Assembly (NCBI GenBank): GCA_000431815.1
Contig: FR889241.1
Location: forward strand, 28,758 to 88,461
DNA from: Butyrivibrio sp. CAG:318
Lineage (GTDB): Bacteria > Bacillota > Clostridia > Lachnospirales > Lachnospiraceae
DNA length: 59,704 nucleotides
Reading direction: 5' to 3'
The notes under the pieces were generated by a model. The model ran no database searches and had not been told where the DNA came from. It saw only the letters and a list, made by a program, of their open reading frames with translations. Of the stretch, positions 17,595 through 27,700 are shown piece after piece; positions within the stretch are counted from its first letter, which is position 1, and the number at the start of each line of letters is the position of its first letter. Position numbers and translations under genes: made by a program.

Positions 17595-17598
17595 AATC

Positions 17599-18423
17599 TT
17601 ACCACCCGTATATCTTCATGAAATGCACCTGTCTCTTATCCTCAGGCGGCAATTCCATATAATCGCCAAAAAGAGACGTCAGATAATAGTCATAACATCC
17701 CGGTGCCATTGCCTTACAATCTTCAAAATCCATAGGCACACCGCTCACATATTCTTCTCTCGGACAGCTTTCCTGTGGTCCATAGCCGAAAACTATTCCG
17801 GCAACATTTGTTGAACTTTCAAAAGGATACTTCTTCGCAATCCTTTCAATGTATCTGACCGTTCTCTTTCTTCCCCAGATTGCTCTGGCAAAAGGCTTAA
17901 GCACCGGCTTTATGAGTGCCTTCACCTTATTGGCTCCTGTTCCGGTCTTCGACTTGACAAATCTGAGTCTCTTACGTGCTGCAAGCACCTTACGGTAAAT
18001 ACTGCGTACCTCGTCTTCATCGTCCGGAAGCCCGTCCATCGGAAAAATATCTATCCACAGATAACGGTCGTACGGATCATCTATATATTTCTTATCAACT
18101 CTTGTGTTAAGATCAAATATCTTACACATAGGATCATTCAGATTACCCAGGTCGGATGAATTAAAACTATATCTCGGCATGAGAGGCTGTTTACGGACAA
18201 TTTCCTGCAGCTTGTCATAATCCGGCCTTGGCATAAGCAGGTCAATATCATCATCCCACGGAATAAAACCTTTATGTCTTACCGCTCCGAGGAGTGTACC
18301 TCCTGCCATGTAATATCTTAAATTATACTGTTCGCACAATTTTATGAACAGCTTCATCATCTTCAATTCACGTTCATGAACTTCTTCAAGCGAAAGCCGG
18401 TGTTCATTATGCACTTCGCCCAT
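17599..18423 (-). CDS. LicD-family phosphotransferase (second of two)
   Basis: 274 aa. ATG at 18423 follows AGGAG by 7 bases; a TTG 24 bases upstream lies within the previous gene and is not favoured. Core motifs are GGTLLGAVRHKGFIPWDDDID and DRYLWIDIFPMDGLPDD, with a C-terminal FGDYMELPPEDKR. This C-terminal pattern is the commoner form in Gram-positive LicD proteins. It starts 4 bases after the epimerase stop, within the same operon. Predicted role: transfer of a phosphopolyol or phosphocholine-like group to the polymer. Confidence 0.88.
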   Translation of the reverse strand: MGEVHNEHRLSLEEVHERELKMMKLFIKLCEQYNLRYYMAGGTLLGAVRHKGFIPWDDDIDLLMPRPDYDKLQEIVRKQPLMPRYSFNSSDLGNLNDPMCKIFDLNTRVDKKYIDDPYDRYLWIDIFPMDGLPDDEDEVRSIYRKVLAARKRLRFVKSKTGTGANKVKALIKPVLKPFARAIWGRKRTVRYIERIAKKYPFESSTNVAGIVFGYGPQESCPREEYVSGVPMDFEDCKAMAPGCYDYYLTSLFGDYMELPPEDKRQVHFMKIYGW

Positions 18424-18427
18424 ACTA

Positions 18428-19486
18428 TTACTCCTGTTTCGTAGCAAGCATGCTCTCTATCATTCTCTTATACATATCGATAAGTCCGATTTCCGGCTTC
18501 CATCCGAGTTCCTGAAGCTTATCTGAATTAAGATGCATCTTAACATCCGGAGCATATCCATATACAAGCGCATCCTCAGGTATATCAAGAATCACTTTAA
18601 TCTTATCATCTGCAAGTTCTTTGGCTACCATTTCAGCCATACCGCGTATTGTAATGCTTGATGCCGGATTAGCAACCGTATATGCCTCTCCGTTATTACC
18701 TCTGATGAGAAGAAGAAGAATGGCTTTGACAACATCCCTTGTATAACAATAATTGCCAACCGACTGCCCTGCTGTATGAAGAACTATGTCATTTCCGTTA
18801 ATTGCACTCTTGGCAAACTGGGCAAATACCCTGTTCTCTTCATAAGGGATTCCGGCGCCGAATGTCTGGGCGAGTCTGGCTATTCTTACCGGAACATTGT
18901 ATTCTCTTGCATATGATGAACAAAGACATTCACATATTCTCTTACCTTCTGAATATGAACTTCTGACATTATGAATATCAATATATCCCAGGTCGTCTTC
19001 CTTTACATATTCAAGTGAAGGGTCTGTAATTCCGAACGCCTCCATCGATGAAAGATATACAACACCCTTTGCGTGTACATCCGCTGCAAATCTTAATATA
19101 TTATCTGTTCCGTCAAATGCCGTCTTGATTGTCTCTACCGGATGCTCAACGAAAAATTTGGATGCTGTCGGGCTTGCCGTATGGACAATATAATCAACCT
19201 TATCATCAATCTTAATTGAATCCGTTATATCCTGACTGACTATAGAAAGCGCGTCACTTTCAAAACCGGCATACAATCGTCCTGCCTTCGCTGCGTCCCT
19301 GACAAGTGCAATTACTTTAATTCCGGCATTATGTCTCTTATTCATATTAAGAAGTGCCTTGACTGTCTGCATTCCGACAAGTCCCGTCGCTCCGGTCACC
19401 ATAACAGTAGTATTGTAGAGCTCCTCAAACGGCAGGCTGCTGTCCGCTATATTATCAAGATCCTCCTGTAATACTTTATCAATCAT
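18428..19486 (-). CDS. NAD-dependent epimerase/dehydratase (extended SDR)
   Basis: 352 aa. ATG at 19486 with AAGGAG upstream. The Rossmann motif is VMVTGATGLVGMQ near residue 30; YLSSMEAFG holds the Ser of the active site, and YSEGKR carries the catalytic Tyr and Lys. The C-terminal part (NSDKLQELGWKPEIGLIDMYKRMI) is typical of sugar-nucleotide epimerases and dehydratases. In Lachnospiraceae and streptococci such genes commonly accompany IspD-like and LicD genes. I infer that it modifies the activated polyol or sugar used by this locus. The substrate cannot be told from sequence. Confidence 0.8.
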   Translation of the reverse strand: MIDKVLQEDLDNIADSSLPFEELYNTTVMVTGATGLVGMQTVKALLNMNKRHNAGIKVIALVRDAAKAGRLYAGFESDALSIVSQDITDSIKIDDKVDYIVHTASPTASKFFVEHPVETIKTAFDGTDNILRFAADVHAKGVVYLSSMEAFGITDPSLEYVKEDDLGYIDIHNVRSSYSEGKRICECLCSSYAREYNVPVRIARLAQTFGAGIPYEENRVFAQFAKSAINGNDIVLHTAGQSVGNYCYTRDVVKAILLLLIRGNNGEAYTVANPASSITIRGMAEMVAKELADDKIKVILDIPEDALVYGYAPDVKMHLNSDKLQELGWKPEIGLIDMYKRMIESMLATKQE

Positions 19487-19543
19487 AATATATATCTCCT
19501 TATATGATACAATTATCTGTAGTTTACCACTTTCGATATCAAA

Positions 19544-20638
19544 TTACAACTCTTTACCCGCACATTCAAGTGCAGCCGCAATTACTTTATCCATATCGTA
19601 ATATTTGTACTGTCCGAGTCTTCCGCCAAAAATAACATTGCTTTCTTTGTCCGCCAGTTCGCGGTATTTTTCATACAATGCATTATTTTCTTCATTATTC
19701 ACAGGATAGTATGGTTCCATTCCCTGTTTCCATTCCGACGAATATTCTCTCGAAATCACCGTTTTAGGCTGTTTTCCGAACTCAAAATGCTTATGTTCTA
19801 TGATACGAGTATACGGTACCTCACGGTCAGTGTAATTAACAACGGCATTGCCCTGATAATTCTCACAATCAAGCACCTCAGTCTCAAAGCGCACGCTCCT
19901 GTACTGAAGCGGTCCGTAACAATATCCGTAATATTCGTCTATCATTCCCGTAAAAATCGTTTTCCGGGCAATATTCTTATTATCCCTGATAAAATCAAAA
20001 TAATCCGTGCCGGTTCTTACCTCAATTCCTTCAAGCATTTTCTCTATTATTGCCGTGTATCCGCCGATAGGTATTCCCTGATATCTGTCATTAAAATAAT
20101 TGTTATCATATACGAATCTAAGTGGAAGTCTCTTGATTATGAAAGCCGGAAGTTCCTTGCAGTCCCTTCCCCACTGTTTTTCTGTATAACCTTTGATAAG
20201 TTTCTCATATACATCACGGCCGACAAGCGACAATGCCTGTTCCTCCAGGTTATGCGGCTCTGTAATTCCAAGATCAGCTATCTGTGATGCGATTATTTCC
20301 TTGGCCTGCTCAGGGGTTCTTATATTCCACATCCGGCTGAAAGTGTTCATATTGAACGGCAGATTATAAAGTTCATCCTTATATACGGCTACCGGCGAAT
20401 TAATGTAATTGTTGAATTCGGCGAAACGGTTAACATAATCCCATATCTGCTTATCGCTTGTATGAAAAATATGCGCACCGTATTTGTGCACATTTATTCC
20501 CTCCGTACTCTCGGTATATATATTGCCTCCGATATTATTCCGCTTATCTATTACAAGACATGTTCTGCCCTTCTTATAAGCCTCATGCGCAAATACAGCG
20601 CCGAAAAGTCCGGCTCCGACTATGAGATAATCGTACAT
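19544..20638 (-). CDS. glf: UDP-galactopyranose mutase
   Basis: 364 aa, the normal length. ATG with GGAGG upstream. FAD-binding YDYLIVGAGLFGAVFAHEA and KRNNIGGNIYTE at the N-terminus, VHKYGAHIFHTSDKQIWDYVN, and EKQWGRDCKELPAFIIKRLPLRF are Glf signatures, with the C-terminal GGRLGQYKYYDMDKVI closing the FAD site. It interconverts UDP-galactopyranose and UDP-galactofuranose. Its presence says that the polymer exported by this operon probably contains galactofuranose. No obvious galactofuranosyltransferase is in the operon, so one must be encoded elsewhere or the GT2-like domain may serve. Confidence 0.95.
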   Translation of the reverse strand: MYDYLIVGAGLFGAVFAHEAYKKGRTCLVIDKRNNIGGNIYTESTEGINVHKYGAHIFHTSDKQIWDYVNRFAEFNNYINSPVAVYKDELYNLPFNMNTFSRMWNIRTPEQAKEIIASQIADLGITEPHNLEEQALSLVGRDVYEKLIKGYTEKQWGRDCKELPAFIIKRLPLRFVYDNNYFNDRYQGIPIGGYTAIIEKMLEGIEVRTGTDYFDFIRDNKNIARKTIFTGMIDEYYGYCYGPLQYRSVRFETEVLDCENYQGNAVVNYTDREVPYTRIIEHKHFEFGKQPKTVISREYSSEWKQGMEPYYPVNNEENNALYEKYRELADKESNVIFGGRLGQYKYYDMDKVIAAALECAGKEL

Positions 20639-20653
20639 AAGTCCTCCTTACCG

Positions 20654-21385
20654 TTAAGACATAAACTCATCATAGACCGGCATTACCTCGTCTGTCGGTC
20701 CTATCATTTTAATATCGCCTTCATGCAGCCAGATTACACGGTCGCAGAACTTACGAATCGTATCGCTGTTATGTGATACGAGGATTACTGTTCTGCTTTC
20801 ATCCTTGATAAGTTCCTGCATCTTGGCACCGCTCTTTTTACGGAACTTGGCATCTCCGACACTCAGGACTTCATCAACAAGCATAATCTTCGGTTCAAGA
20901 ATTGCCGTAATTGAAAATGCGAGCTTTGAGAACATTCCGCTTGAATATGTTCTTACAGGCATATCAATAAACTTTCCGATTTCGGCAAAACTTATAATCT
21001 CGTCCATCTTCTCGGTTATCTTGTCCTTAGGATATCCGAGAAGCATTCCGGAAAGATATATATTCTCTCTTCCTGTCAGTCTGGTCTGGAAACCGACACC
21101 GATTGAGAGAAGTGCCAGAGAATCAGTATAATTCTCTATTGTTCCTTCATCCGGTGAAAAAATACCGGCAATAGCTCTTAAAGTCGTTGACTTGCCGCTT
21201 CCGTTTTTACCGACAAGCCCGACAATTTCGCCCTTCTTTACGTCAAAAGATATTCCCTTAACAGCCTCAAAGACATCCGCCTTATTCTTGCGCAGTTTAA
21301 AAAGACTTCTCCTTATGGACATATTATGGAGACATTTATACCTTATATGAAGATTTCTTACTTCAATTGCATTTTCTTCCTGCAT
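20654..21385 (-). CDS. Polysaccharide/teichoic acid ABC exporter, ATP-binding protein (TagH/Wzt type)
   Basis: 243 aa. It begins immediately after the permease stop (TAAATG), with AAGGTG upstream. Walker A GLVGKNGSGKSTTLRAIAG (about 56-66), signature YSSGMFSKLAFS, Walker B IMLVDEVLSVGD, and the switch His in ILVSHNSD are intact. The TagH/Wzt group is recognisable from GRENIYLSGMLLG and from LLSIGVGFQTRLTG before it. It lacks the long C-terminal carbohydrate-binding domain seen in some Wzt proteins. It powers export of the undecaprenyl-linked polymer with the adjacent permease. Confidence 0.93.
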   Translation of the reverse strand: MQEENAIEVRNLHIRYKCLHNMSIRRSLFKLRKNKADVFEAVKGISFDVKKGEIVGLVGKNGSGKSTTLRAIAGIFSPDEGTIENYTDSLALLSIGVGFQTRLTGRENIYLSGMLLGYPKDKITEKMDEIISFAEIGKFIDMPVRTYSSGMFSKLAFSITAILEPKIMLVDEVLSVGDAKFRKKSGAKMQELIKDESRTVILVSHNSDTIRKFCDRVIWLHEGDIKMIGPTDEVMPVYDEFMS

Positions 21386-22165
21386 TTAGATCACCTTAAT
21401 ATAACTATTTTCATATTTATAGATAAGCTTAATTCCTCCGACTGTCATCAGAAGTCCTACGACAAACCACGCCGCTAATACCTTATATCCAACATTTGAC
21501 GAATAGATAAGGCAGTTACGCATGGAAGTCATAAGAAAAGCCATCGGGTTACACTTGCCAAGAATCGTTCTGAACGGTTCCGGAACCATGTCCAGTTTGT
21601 AGAATACACCTGACATGTAAAACACGACTCTGAGCACTACATTTATGACATTCCTCAGGTCCTCAACGAATACACCGAAATGCGCTATAATTGCGCTGAA
21701 CCCGAATGTCACAAGGAAAAGTGTGATAAATACCGGTATCACCCAGAGGGCGTATATCGTAAGATGTACCTTATAATATATCATAAGCACAATGATAATG
21801 CCAAACGACACTGCCATCTTGAACGCCAGCACCAACATCTGCGTAAAAATAAGTGCATACTTGGGTATATATACCTTCGTGACGATTGATTTGTTCGATG
21901 CAACGATTTTGACGCTCTGCATGACATTTTTATTGAAAAAGTCCCATAACGTTATACCGATTATAATATAGAGTGTCATGTACTGACCGCTCTTGTTAAA
22001 AATAATTGTATAGATAAACCAATATACTATTGTAAAAAGTACAGGTTCCAAAACCCACCATAACCATCCCAGATATGAACCGGCCACTTCCGATTTCAGG
22101 GATGACTTTGCAGAAAATCCTATATATTTATAGAATTTCTTCATATCTTTGATAAACTTAGCCAT
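21386..22165 (-). CDS. Polysaccharide/teichoic acid ABC exporter, permease (TagG/Wzm type)
   Basis: 259 aa. First gene of the operon, starting 40 bases from a strong promoter. An amphipathic N-terminus and YLGWLWWVLEPVLFTIVYWFIY are characteristic of ABC-2 polysaccharide permeases. Six membrane helices follow, with NVVLRVVFYMSGVFYKLDMVP in the C-terminal half. It forms the membrane channel for the lipid-linked polymer made by the downstream genes. The start ATG has AAAGG nearby; the better AAAGGAG lies 14 bases further away. Confidence 0.9.
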   Translation of the reverse strand: MAKFIKDMKKFYKYIGFSAKSSLKSEVAGSYLGWLWWVLEPVLFTIVYWFIYTIIFNKSGQYMTLYIIIGITLWDFFNKNVMQSVKIVASNKSIVTKVYIPKYALIFTQMLVLAFKMAVSFGIIIVLMIYYKVHLTIYALWVIPVFITLFLVTFGFSAIIAHFGVFVEDLRNVINVVLRVVFYMSGVFYKLDMVPEPFRTILGKCNPMAFLMTSMRNCLIYSSNVGYKVLAAWFVVGLLMTVGGIKLIYKYENSYIKVI

Positions 22166-22204
22166 ATGCCTTTTTGCGCACGCTCCTTTCTGTCAATCCC
22201 GTTC

Positions 22205-22233
22205 AATATAACACTAATATTACGTAAAGTCAA
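22205..22233 (-). promoter_or_regulatory. Sigma-A promoter of the surface-polymer operon
   Basis: On the minus strand TTGACT (22228-22233), a 17-base spacer and TATATT (22205-22210), 40 bases ahead of the permease start. It lies directly after the glgP terminator and is the only strong promoter seen for the nine genes. Confidence 0.8.
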
Positions 22234-22238
22234 TAAAA

Positions 22239-22271
22239 CTATACCCCGCACATGTTAAATACGGGGTATAG
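22239..22271 (-). terminator. Rho-independent terminator of glgP
   Basis: A perfect 10-bp stem (22239-22248 with 22262-22271) and a 13-base loop, followed on the minus strand by TTTTATTG. It lies 22 bases past the glgP stop. Confidence 0.85.
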
Positions 22272-22293
22272 AGATATTAGTTATTCATATTAA

Positions 22294-24744
22294 TTAAAGT
22301 TCGACTTTAACCTTATCGAGATGCCAGATATCGCGCACATACTCTTCGATAGTTCTGTCCGATGAGAACTTGCCGCTGCATGCTGTGTTAAGCATGACGG
22401 ATCGAGCCCATCCTTCGCTGTCCCGGTATTTTTCTTCAATCTTCTTCTGTGCATCGGCATACGAACGGAAATCCTTAAGGATAAAGTAAACATCCGGCTT
22501 CGCATCATAGAGAAGTGAATTGTAGATATCCCTGAAAAGCTCAGGATCCTCAGGTGAGTAGAAACCGTTGATAAGCTGCATAAGCACCTGTCTGATTTCC
22601 TGGTCGTTATTAAAGATATCCTGAGGGTTATATCCGCCCTCATTCTGGTATTTGATAACTTCTTCAGCTGTAAGTCCGAAGATTACCGCATTTTCTTCTC
22701 CGACTTCCTTGACAATCTCAACGTTAGCGCCGTCCATTGTTCCGAGTGTCATCGCACCGTTAAGCATGAACTTCATATTACCTGTACCTGAAGCCTCTTT
22801 GCTGGCTGTTGAAATCTGCTCGCTGACATCAGCTGCCGCAAAAATAATCTCAGCATTGGATACACGGTAATTTTCAATAAATACAACCTTAATCTTGCCG
22901 TCGATACTCTTATCATTATTGATAACATTGGCAACATTATTGATAAGTTTGATCGTGAGTTTTGCTCTTCTGTATCCTGCTGCTGCCTTGGCACCGAAAA
23001 TAAATGTTCTCGGATAGAAATCCATATCCGGATGCGCCTTAATCTGGTTATACAGATACATTACATGAAGGATATTAAGAAGCTGTCTCTTATATTCATG
23101 AAGTCTCTTAACCTGTACGTCAAAAATCGAACGTGGGTCAACATCAACTCCGTTATGCTCTTTGATATAAGCTGCAAGTCTCAACTTGTTCTGGTATTTA
23201 ATCTGCATAAATTCCTGACGGCTGAGTTCATCATCTGCATATACCGCAAGCTTCTTTATCTGTGAGAGATCTGTGATCCACTCATCGCCAATCTTTCTGG
23301 TTACCCAGTCAGCGAGAAGCGGATTTCCGTGAAGGAGGAATCTTCTCTGTGTAATACCGTTGGTCTTATTATTGAACTTCTCAGGCATCATCTCATAGAA
23401 ATCCTTAAGTTCCTGTTTCTCAAGAATTTCCGTATGAAGTGCTGCTACACCGTTTACAGAGAAACCTGCAACGATTGCGAGGTTTGCCATCTTAACCTGA
23501 CCGTCATAGATGATTGCCATCTTGGCGATTTTGTCCTGATTGCCTGGGTATAATTTCTTAACCTGCTCAACAAATCGTCTGTTAATCTCTTCAACAATCT
23601 GATATATTCTCGGAAGAAGTCTTGAGAAGAGTTCAATAGGCCATTTTTCAAGTGCCTCAGCCATAATTGTATGATTGGTATATGCACATGCCTTGTTGGT
23701 AACTTCCCATGCTTCATCCCATGTGAGTTTCTCGTCATCCATAAGAATTCTCATAAGTTCTGCTACCGTAACTGTCGGATGTGTATCGTTAAGCTGGAAG
23801 CAGATTTTCTCATAAAGCTTTCTTACATCATCATGTGTCTCTTTGTATTTGGCAACTGCTCTCTGAACACTTGCTGATACGAAGAAATACTGCTGCTTAA
23901 GTCTTAATTCCTTACCTGCATAATGGTCATCGCAAGGGTAAAGGACTTCGCAGATAGTTTTTGCAAGGTTCTCCTGCTCAACTGCCTTGTGGTAATCACC
24001 TTTGTCAAAAGAATCAAGGTTGAACTCCTGGATAGGCTCTGCATCCCAGATTCTTAATGTGTTTACAATATTATTGCCATATCCGACAACCGGAAGATCA
24101 TAAGGTACGGCGCGTACACACTGGTATCCTTCCTGTACGAAATTGTCTCTTCCCTTATCATCAACATAAGATCTTACATATCCGCCGAATTTAACTTCAA
24201 CCGCATATTCAGGTCTCTTGATCTCAAATGGGTTACCATCTCTTAACCAGTCATCCGGAATCTCAATCTGATATCCGTTCTCAATCTTCTGTGCAAACAT
24301 ACCGTATCTGTATCTGATTCCACAGCCGTATGCCGGATATCCGAGTGTTGAAAGTGAATCGAGGAAACATGCTGCAAGACGTCCGAGGCCACCGTTTCCG
24401 AGTGCCGCATCCGGTTCCTGATCTTCTATAACATTAAGGTCAAAACCAAGCTCATCAAGTGCTTCTTTAACTTCCTTGTAACATGTAAGGTTAATCATGT
24501 TGTTGCCGAGCGCACGTCCCATGAGGAATTCCATCGACATATAGTACACTGTCTTGGCATCCTCTTTCTCAAATTCCCTATGAGTTGCAATCCATCTGTC
24601 GATTATATAATCCTTAACCGTATATGCAACTGCCTGAAAAACCTGCTGTTTGCTTGCTTCGTCAATTGTCTTTCTGTACATGTTCTTGACGTTTGACACT
24701 ACCTGTTTTTTGAAATCTTCTTTGTCAAACTCCATTTTCTCCAT
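22294..24744 (-). CDS. glgP: Glycogen/starch/maltodextrin phosphorylase
   Basis: 816 aa, full family length. ATG at 24744 with GGGAG 8 bases upstream. It releases glucose-1-phosphate from alpha-1,4-glucans. Conserved blocks include YYMSMEFLMGRALGNN near the N-terminus, GNGGLGRLAACFLDSL, and the pyridoxal-phosphate site EASGTGNMKFMLNGAMTLGT near residue 665, where the Lys binds the cofactor. The gene begins 18 bases after ileS ends with no terminator in between, so it is probably transcribed partly from the T-box-controlled ileS promoter. It ends at a strong terminator. Confidence 0.96.
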   Translation of the reverse strand: MEKMEFDKEDFKKQVVSNVKNMYRKTIDEASKQQVFQAVAYTVKDYIIDRWIATHREFEKEDAKTVYYMSMEFLMGRALGNNMINLTCYKEVKEALDELGFDLNVIEDQEPDAALGNGGLGRLAACFLDSLSTLGYPAYGCGIRYRYGMFAQKIENGYQIEIPDDWLRDGNPFEIKRPEYAVEVKFGGYVRSYVDDKGRDNFVQEGYQCVRAVPYDLPVVGYGNNIVNTLRIWDAEPIQEFNLDSFDKGDYHKAVEQENLAKTICEVLYPCDDHYAGKELRLKQQYFFVSASVQRAVAKYKETHDDVRKLYEKICFQLNDTHPTVTVAELMRILMDDEKLTWDEAWEVTNKACAYTNHTIMAEALEKWPIELFSRLLPRIYQIVEEINRRFVEQVKKLYPGNQDKIAKMAIIYDGQVKMANLAIVAGFSVNGVAALHTEILEKQELKDFYEMMPEKFNNKTNGITQRRFLLHGNPLLADWVTRKIGDEWITDLSQIKKLAVYADDELSRQEFMQIKYQNKLRLAAYIKEHNGVDVDPRSIFDVQVKRLHEYKRQLLNILHVMYLYNQIKAHPDMDFYPRTFIFGAKAAAGYRRAKLTIKLINNVANVINNDKSIDGKIKVVFIENYRVSNAEIIFAAADVSEQISTASKEASGTGNMKFMLNGAMTLGTMDGANVEIVKEVGEENAVIFGLTAEEVIKYQNEGGYNPQDIFNNDQEIRQVLMQLINGFYSPEDPELFRDIYNSLLYDAKPDVYFILKDFRSYADAQKKIEEKYRDSEGWARSVMLNTACSGKFSSDRTIEEYVRDIWHLDKVKVEL

Positions 24745-24762
24745 CCTGATTTCTCCCTTTGT

Positions 24763-27700
24763 TTAATTTTTGGAAACACCCAATGTAACTGTCTCGCCAT
24801 TGATATTCCATTCCTTAGAGTAACCTTTTATTTCTCCAGATATTATGTCGGTTGCAAGAACCTCCGCCTTAACGGTATCTGAATTTTTATCCAGAAGCGC
24901 GGCAATTTTATCATTACCTTCCGAAGAAACGGTAATCTTATCCATTACTTCAAATCCTGCTTCTTTTCTCATGGTCTGTATCTTACTGATAAGCTCCCTT
25001 ACAAAGCCTTCCTCAATAAGTTCAGGAGAAAGATTTGTATCAAGAACAACCGTCACACCGTTATCACTTGCCGATTCAAAGCCTTCTGTCTGTGCAATAT
25101 CAATAAGAAGATCATCCTTGGTAAGTTCAACTTTCTCTCCGCCAAAATCAAATGTAAGCATTCCATTGGCATTGAGCTCATCCATGGCAGCATTGCCGTC
25201 AATTGCCGAAAGAGCCTGACGGATCTGTCCGAGGAGTTTACCGTACTTAGGACCTACTGTCTTAAGCTGCGGTTTGAAGCTGTATGAGCTGTATGCTCTT
25301 ACGTCATCCGTAAATTCCACTGCCTTAACGTTAAGTTCATCCTCAATAATTTCCTTGAAAAATTCCGGAACTTCAAAAGGTGCCTTAACATACATTTTGC
25401 CGATAGGCTGTCTGTTCTTGATATTGGCTGCATTACGGCACGCACGTCCGATAACAACGATTTTAAGAACTTCATCCATATTCTTCTCAAGCTCTTTATC
25501 AATATATGTTTCGTCAGCTACAGGATAATCACAAAGATGTATGCTCTCCGGTGCATCCTTATCGATACTCTTGACAAGATTGAGATAAATTTCCTCTGTC
25601 ATAAACGGTATCATAGGAGCTGCTACCTTGCAAAGTGTTACAAGACAGGTATAAAGTGTCATGTAAGCATTTATCTTATCCTGCTCCATTCCCTTAGCCC
25701 AGAAACGTTCTCTTGAACGTCTTACATACCAGTTGCTGAGGTCGTCAACAAATTCTTCAAGAACTCTTGTCGTCTCAGGAATCTTATAATCATTAAGATA
25801 AGAATCCACTGATTTCACAAGTGAGTTGAGCTTACTTAAAATCCACTTATCCATTACGGAAAGTTTATCATATTCAAGCTGGTATTTGGTTGCGTCAAAT
25901 TCATCTATATTCGCATAAAGCACGAAAAATGCATATGTGTTCCAGATTGTTCCGAGGAATTTTCTCTGTCCTTCGGTAACGGCCTTATCGTAAAATCTGT
26001 TCGGAAGCCATGGTGCCGAATTCGAGTAGAAATACCATCTGATTGCATCTGCGCCATGTGTTTCAAGAGCATCAAACGGATCAACCGCATTGCCCTTTGA
26101 TTTACTCATCTTCTGGCCGTTCTCATCCTGTACATGTCCGAGAACGATTACGTTCTTATACGGTGCCTTATTAAACAGCAATGTTGATTCTGCAAGCAGT
26201 GAGTAGAACCATCCTCTTGTCTGGTCAACAGCTTCAGAAATAAAGTCTGCCGGGAACTGCTTCTCAAAAAGTTCCTTATTCTCAAACGGATAATGATGCT
26301 GTGCAAAAGGCATTGCTCCCGAGTCAAACCAGCAGTCGATAACTTCCGGCACTCTCTTCATGGTTTTTCCACAATCCGGACACTTAATTGTTACCGCATC
26401 AATGAACGGACGGTGGAGTTCAATATCGTCAGGACAGTTATCCGACAATTCTTTAAGTTCTGCAATGCTTCCTATGGAGTGCATCTTGCCACAACCCTCG
26501 CACTGCCAGATATTAAGAGGAGTTCCCCAATATCTGTTACGGCTGATTCCCCAGTCCTGAACATTCTCAAGCCATGCGCCGAAACGTCCTTTTCCGATTG
26601 TCTCAGGAATCCAGTTGATTGTATTATTGTTACGGATAAGGTCATCCTTAACCGCTGTCATCTTAATGAACCATGACTCTCTCGCATAATAGATAAGAGG
26701 TGTATCGCATCTCCAGCAGAACGGATAATCATGTTCAAATTTAGGTGCTGCAAAAAGCTTACCTTCCGCATCAAGGTCTTTAAGGACTTCAGGGTCTGCT
26801 TTCTTAACGAAAAGGCCTGCATAAGGCGTTTCCTCAGTCATATCACCCTTGCCGTCTACGAATTGTACAAACGGAAGATCATATTTACGGCCTATTCTCG
26901 CATCATCTTCACCGAATGCCGGTGCAATGTGTACGATTCCTGTACCGTCTGACATGGATACATATCCGTCACATGTCACGAAATGGCCTTTCTTGTTCTG
27001 TCTGGCTGCTGATTCCGCAGCACATGCATAAAGCGGCTCATACTCTTTATATTCAAGCTCACTTCCTTTATATGTCTGAAGAACTTCATAAGCCGGTGTT
27101 CCCTCTTCTCTCTCAAGTGTTCCGAGAACCTTGTCAAGAAGTGCTTCTGCCATATAATAGGTATATCCGTCAACAGCCTTAACCTTACAGTATGTGTCAT
27201 CAGGGTTGACGCAGAGTGCCACATTGGATGGAAGTGTCCAAGGTGTCGTTGTCCATGCGAGGAAATAAGCATCCTCACCTTTAACCTTAAATCTTACGAT
27301 TGCCGAGCGTTCCTTAACTGCTTTATATCCCTGTGCAACCTCATGTGATGAAAGAGGGGTTCCGCATCTCGGGCAGTAAGGAACAATCTTAAATCCTTTG
27401 TAAAGAAGTCCTTTATTCCAGATTTCCTTAAGGGCCCACCATTCGGACTCTATGAAGTCATTATCATATGTTACATAAGGGTGGTCCATATCGGCCCAGA
27501 AACCGACTGTATTGGAGAAATCCTCCCACATTCCCTTATACTTCCATACACTTTCCTTGCAATGCTCGATAAACGGCTCAAGTCCGTACTGTTCAATCTG
27601 TTCCTTGCCGTCAAGTCCGAGCTTCTTCTCAACTTCAAGCTCAACCGGAAGACCGTGTGTATCCCATCCTGCCTTACGCGGTACCATATATCCTTTCATT

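Noticed and set aside
16677..18423. Recent duplication of LicD genes
   Set aside because: The two proteins share only the core motif; their C-terminal halves differ widely.
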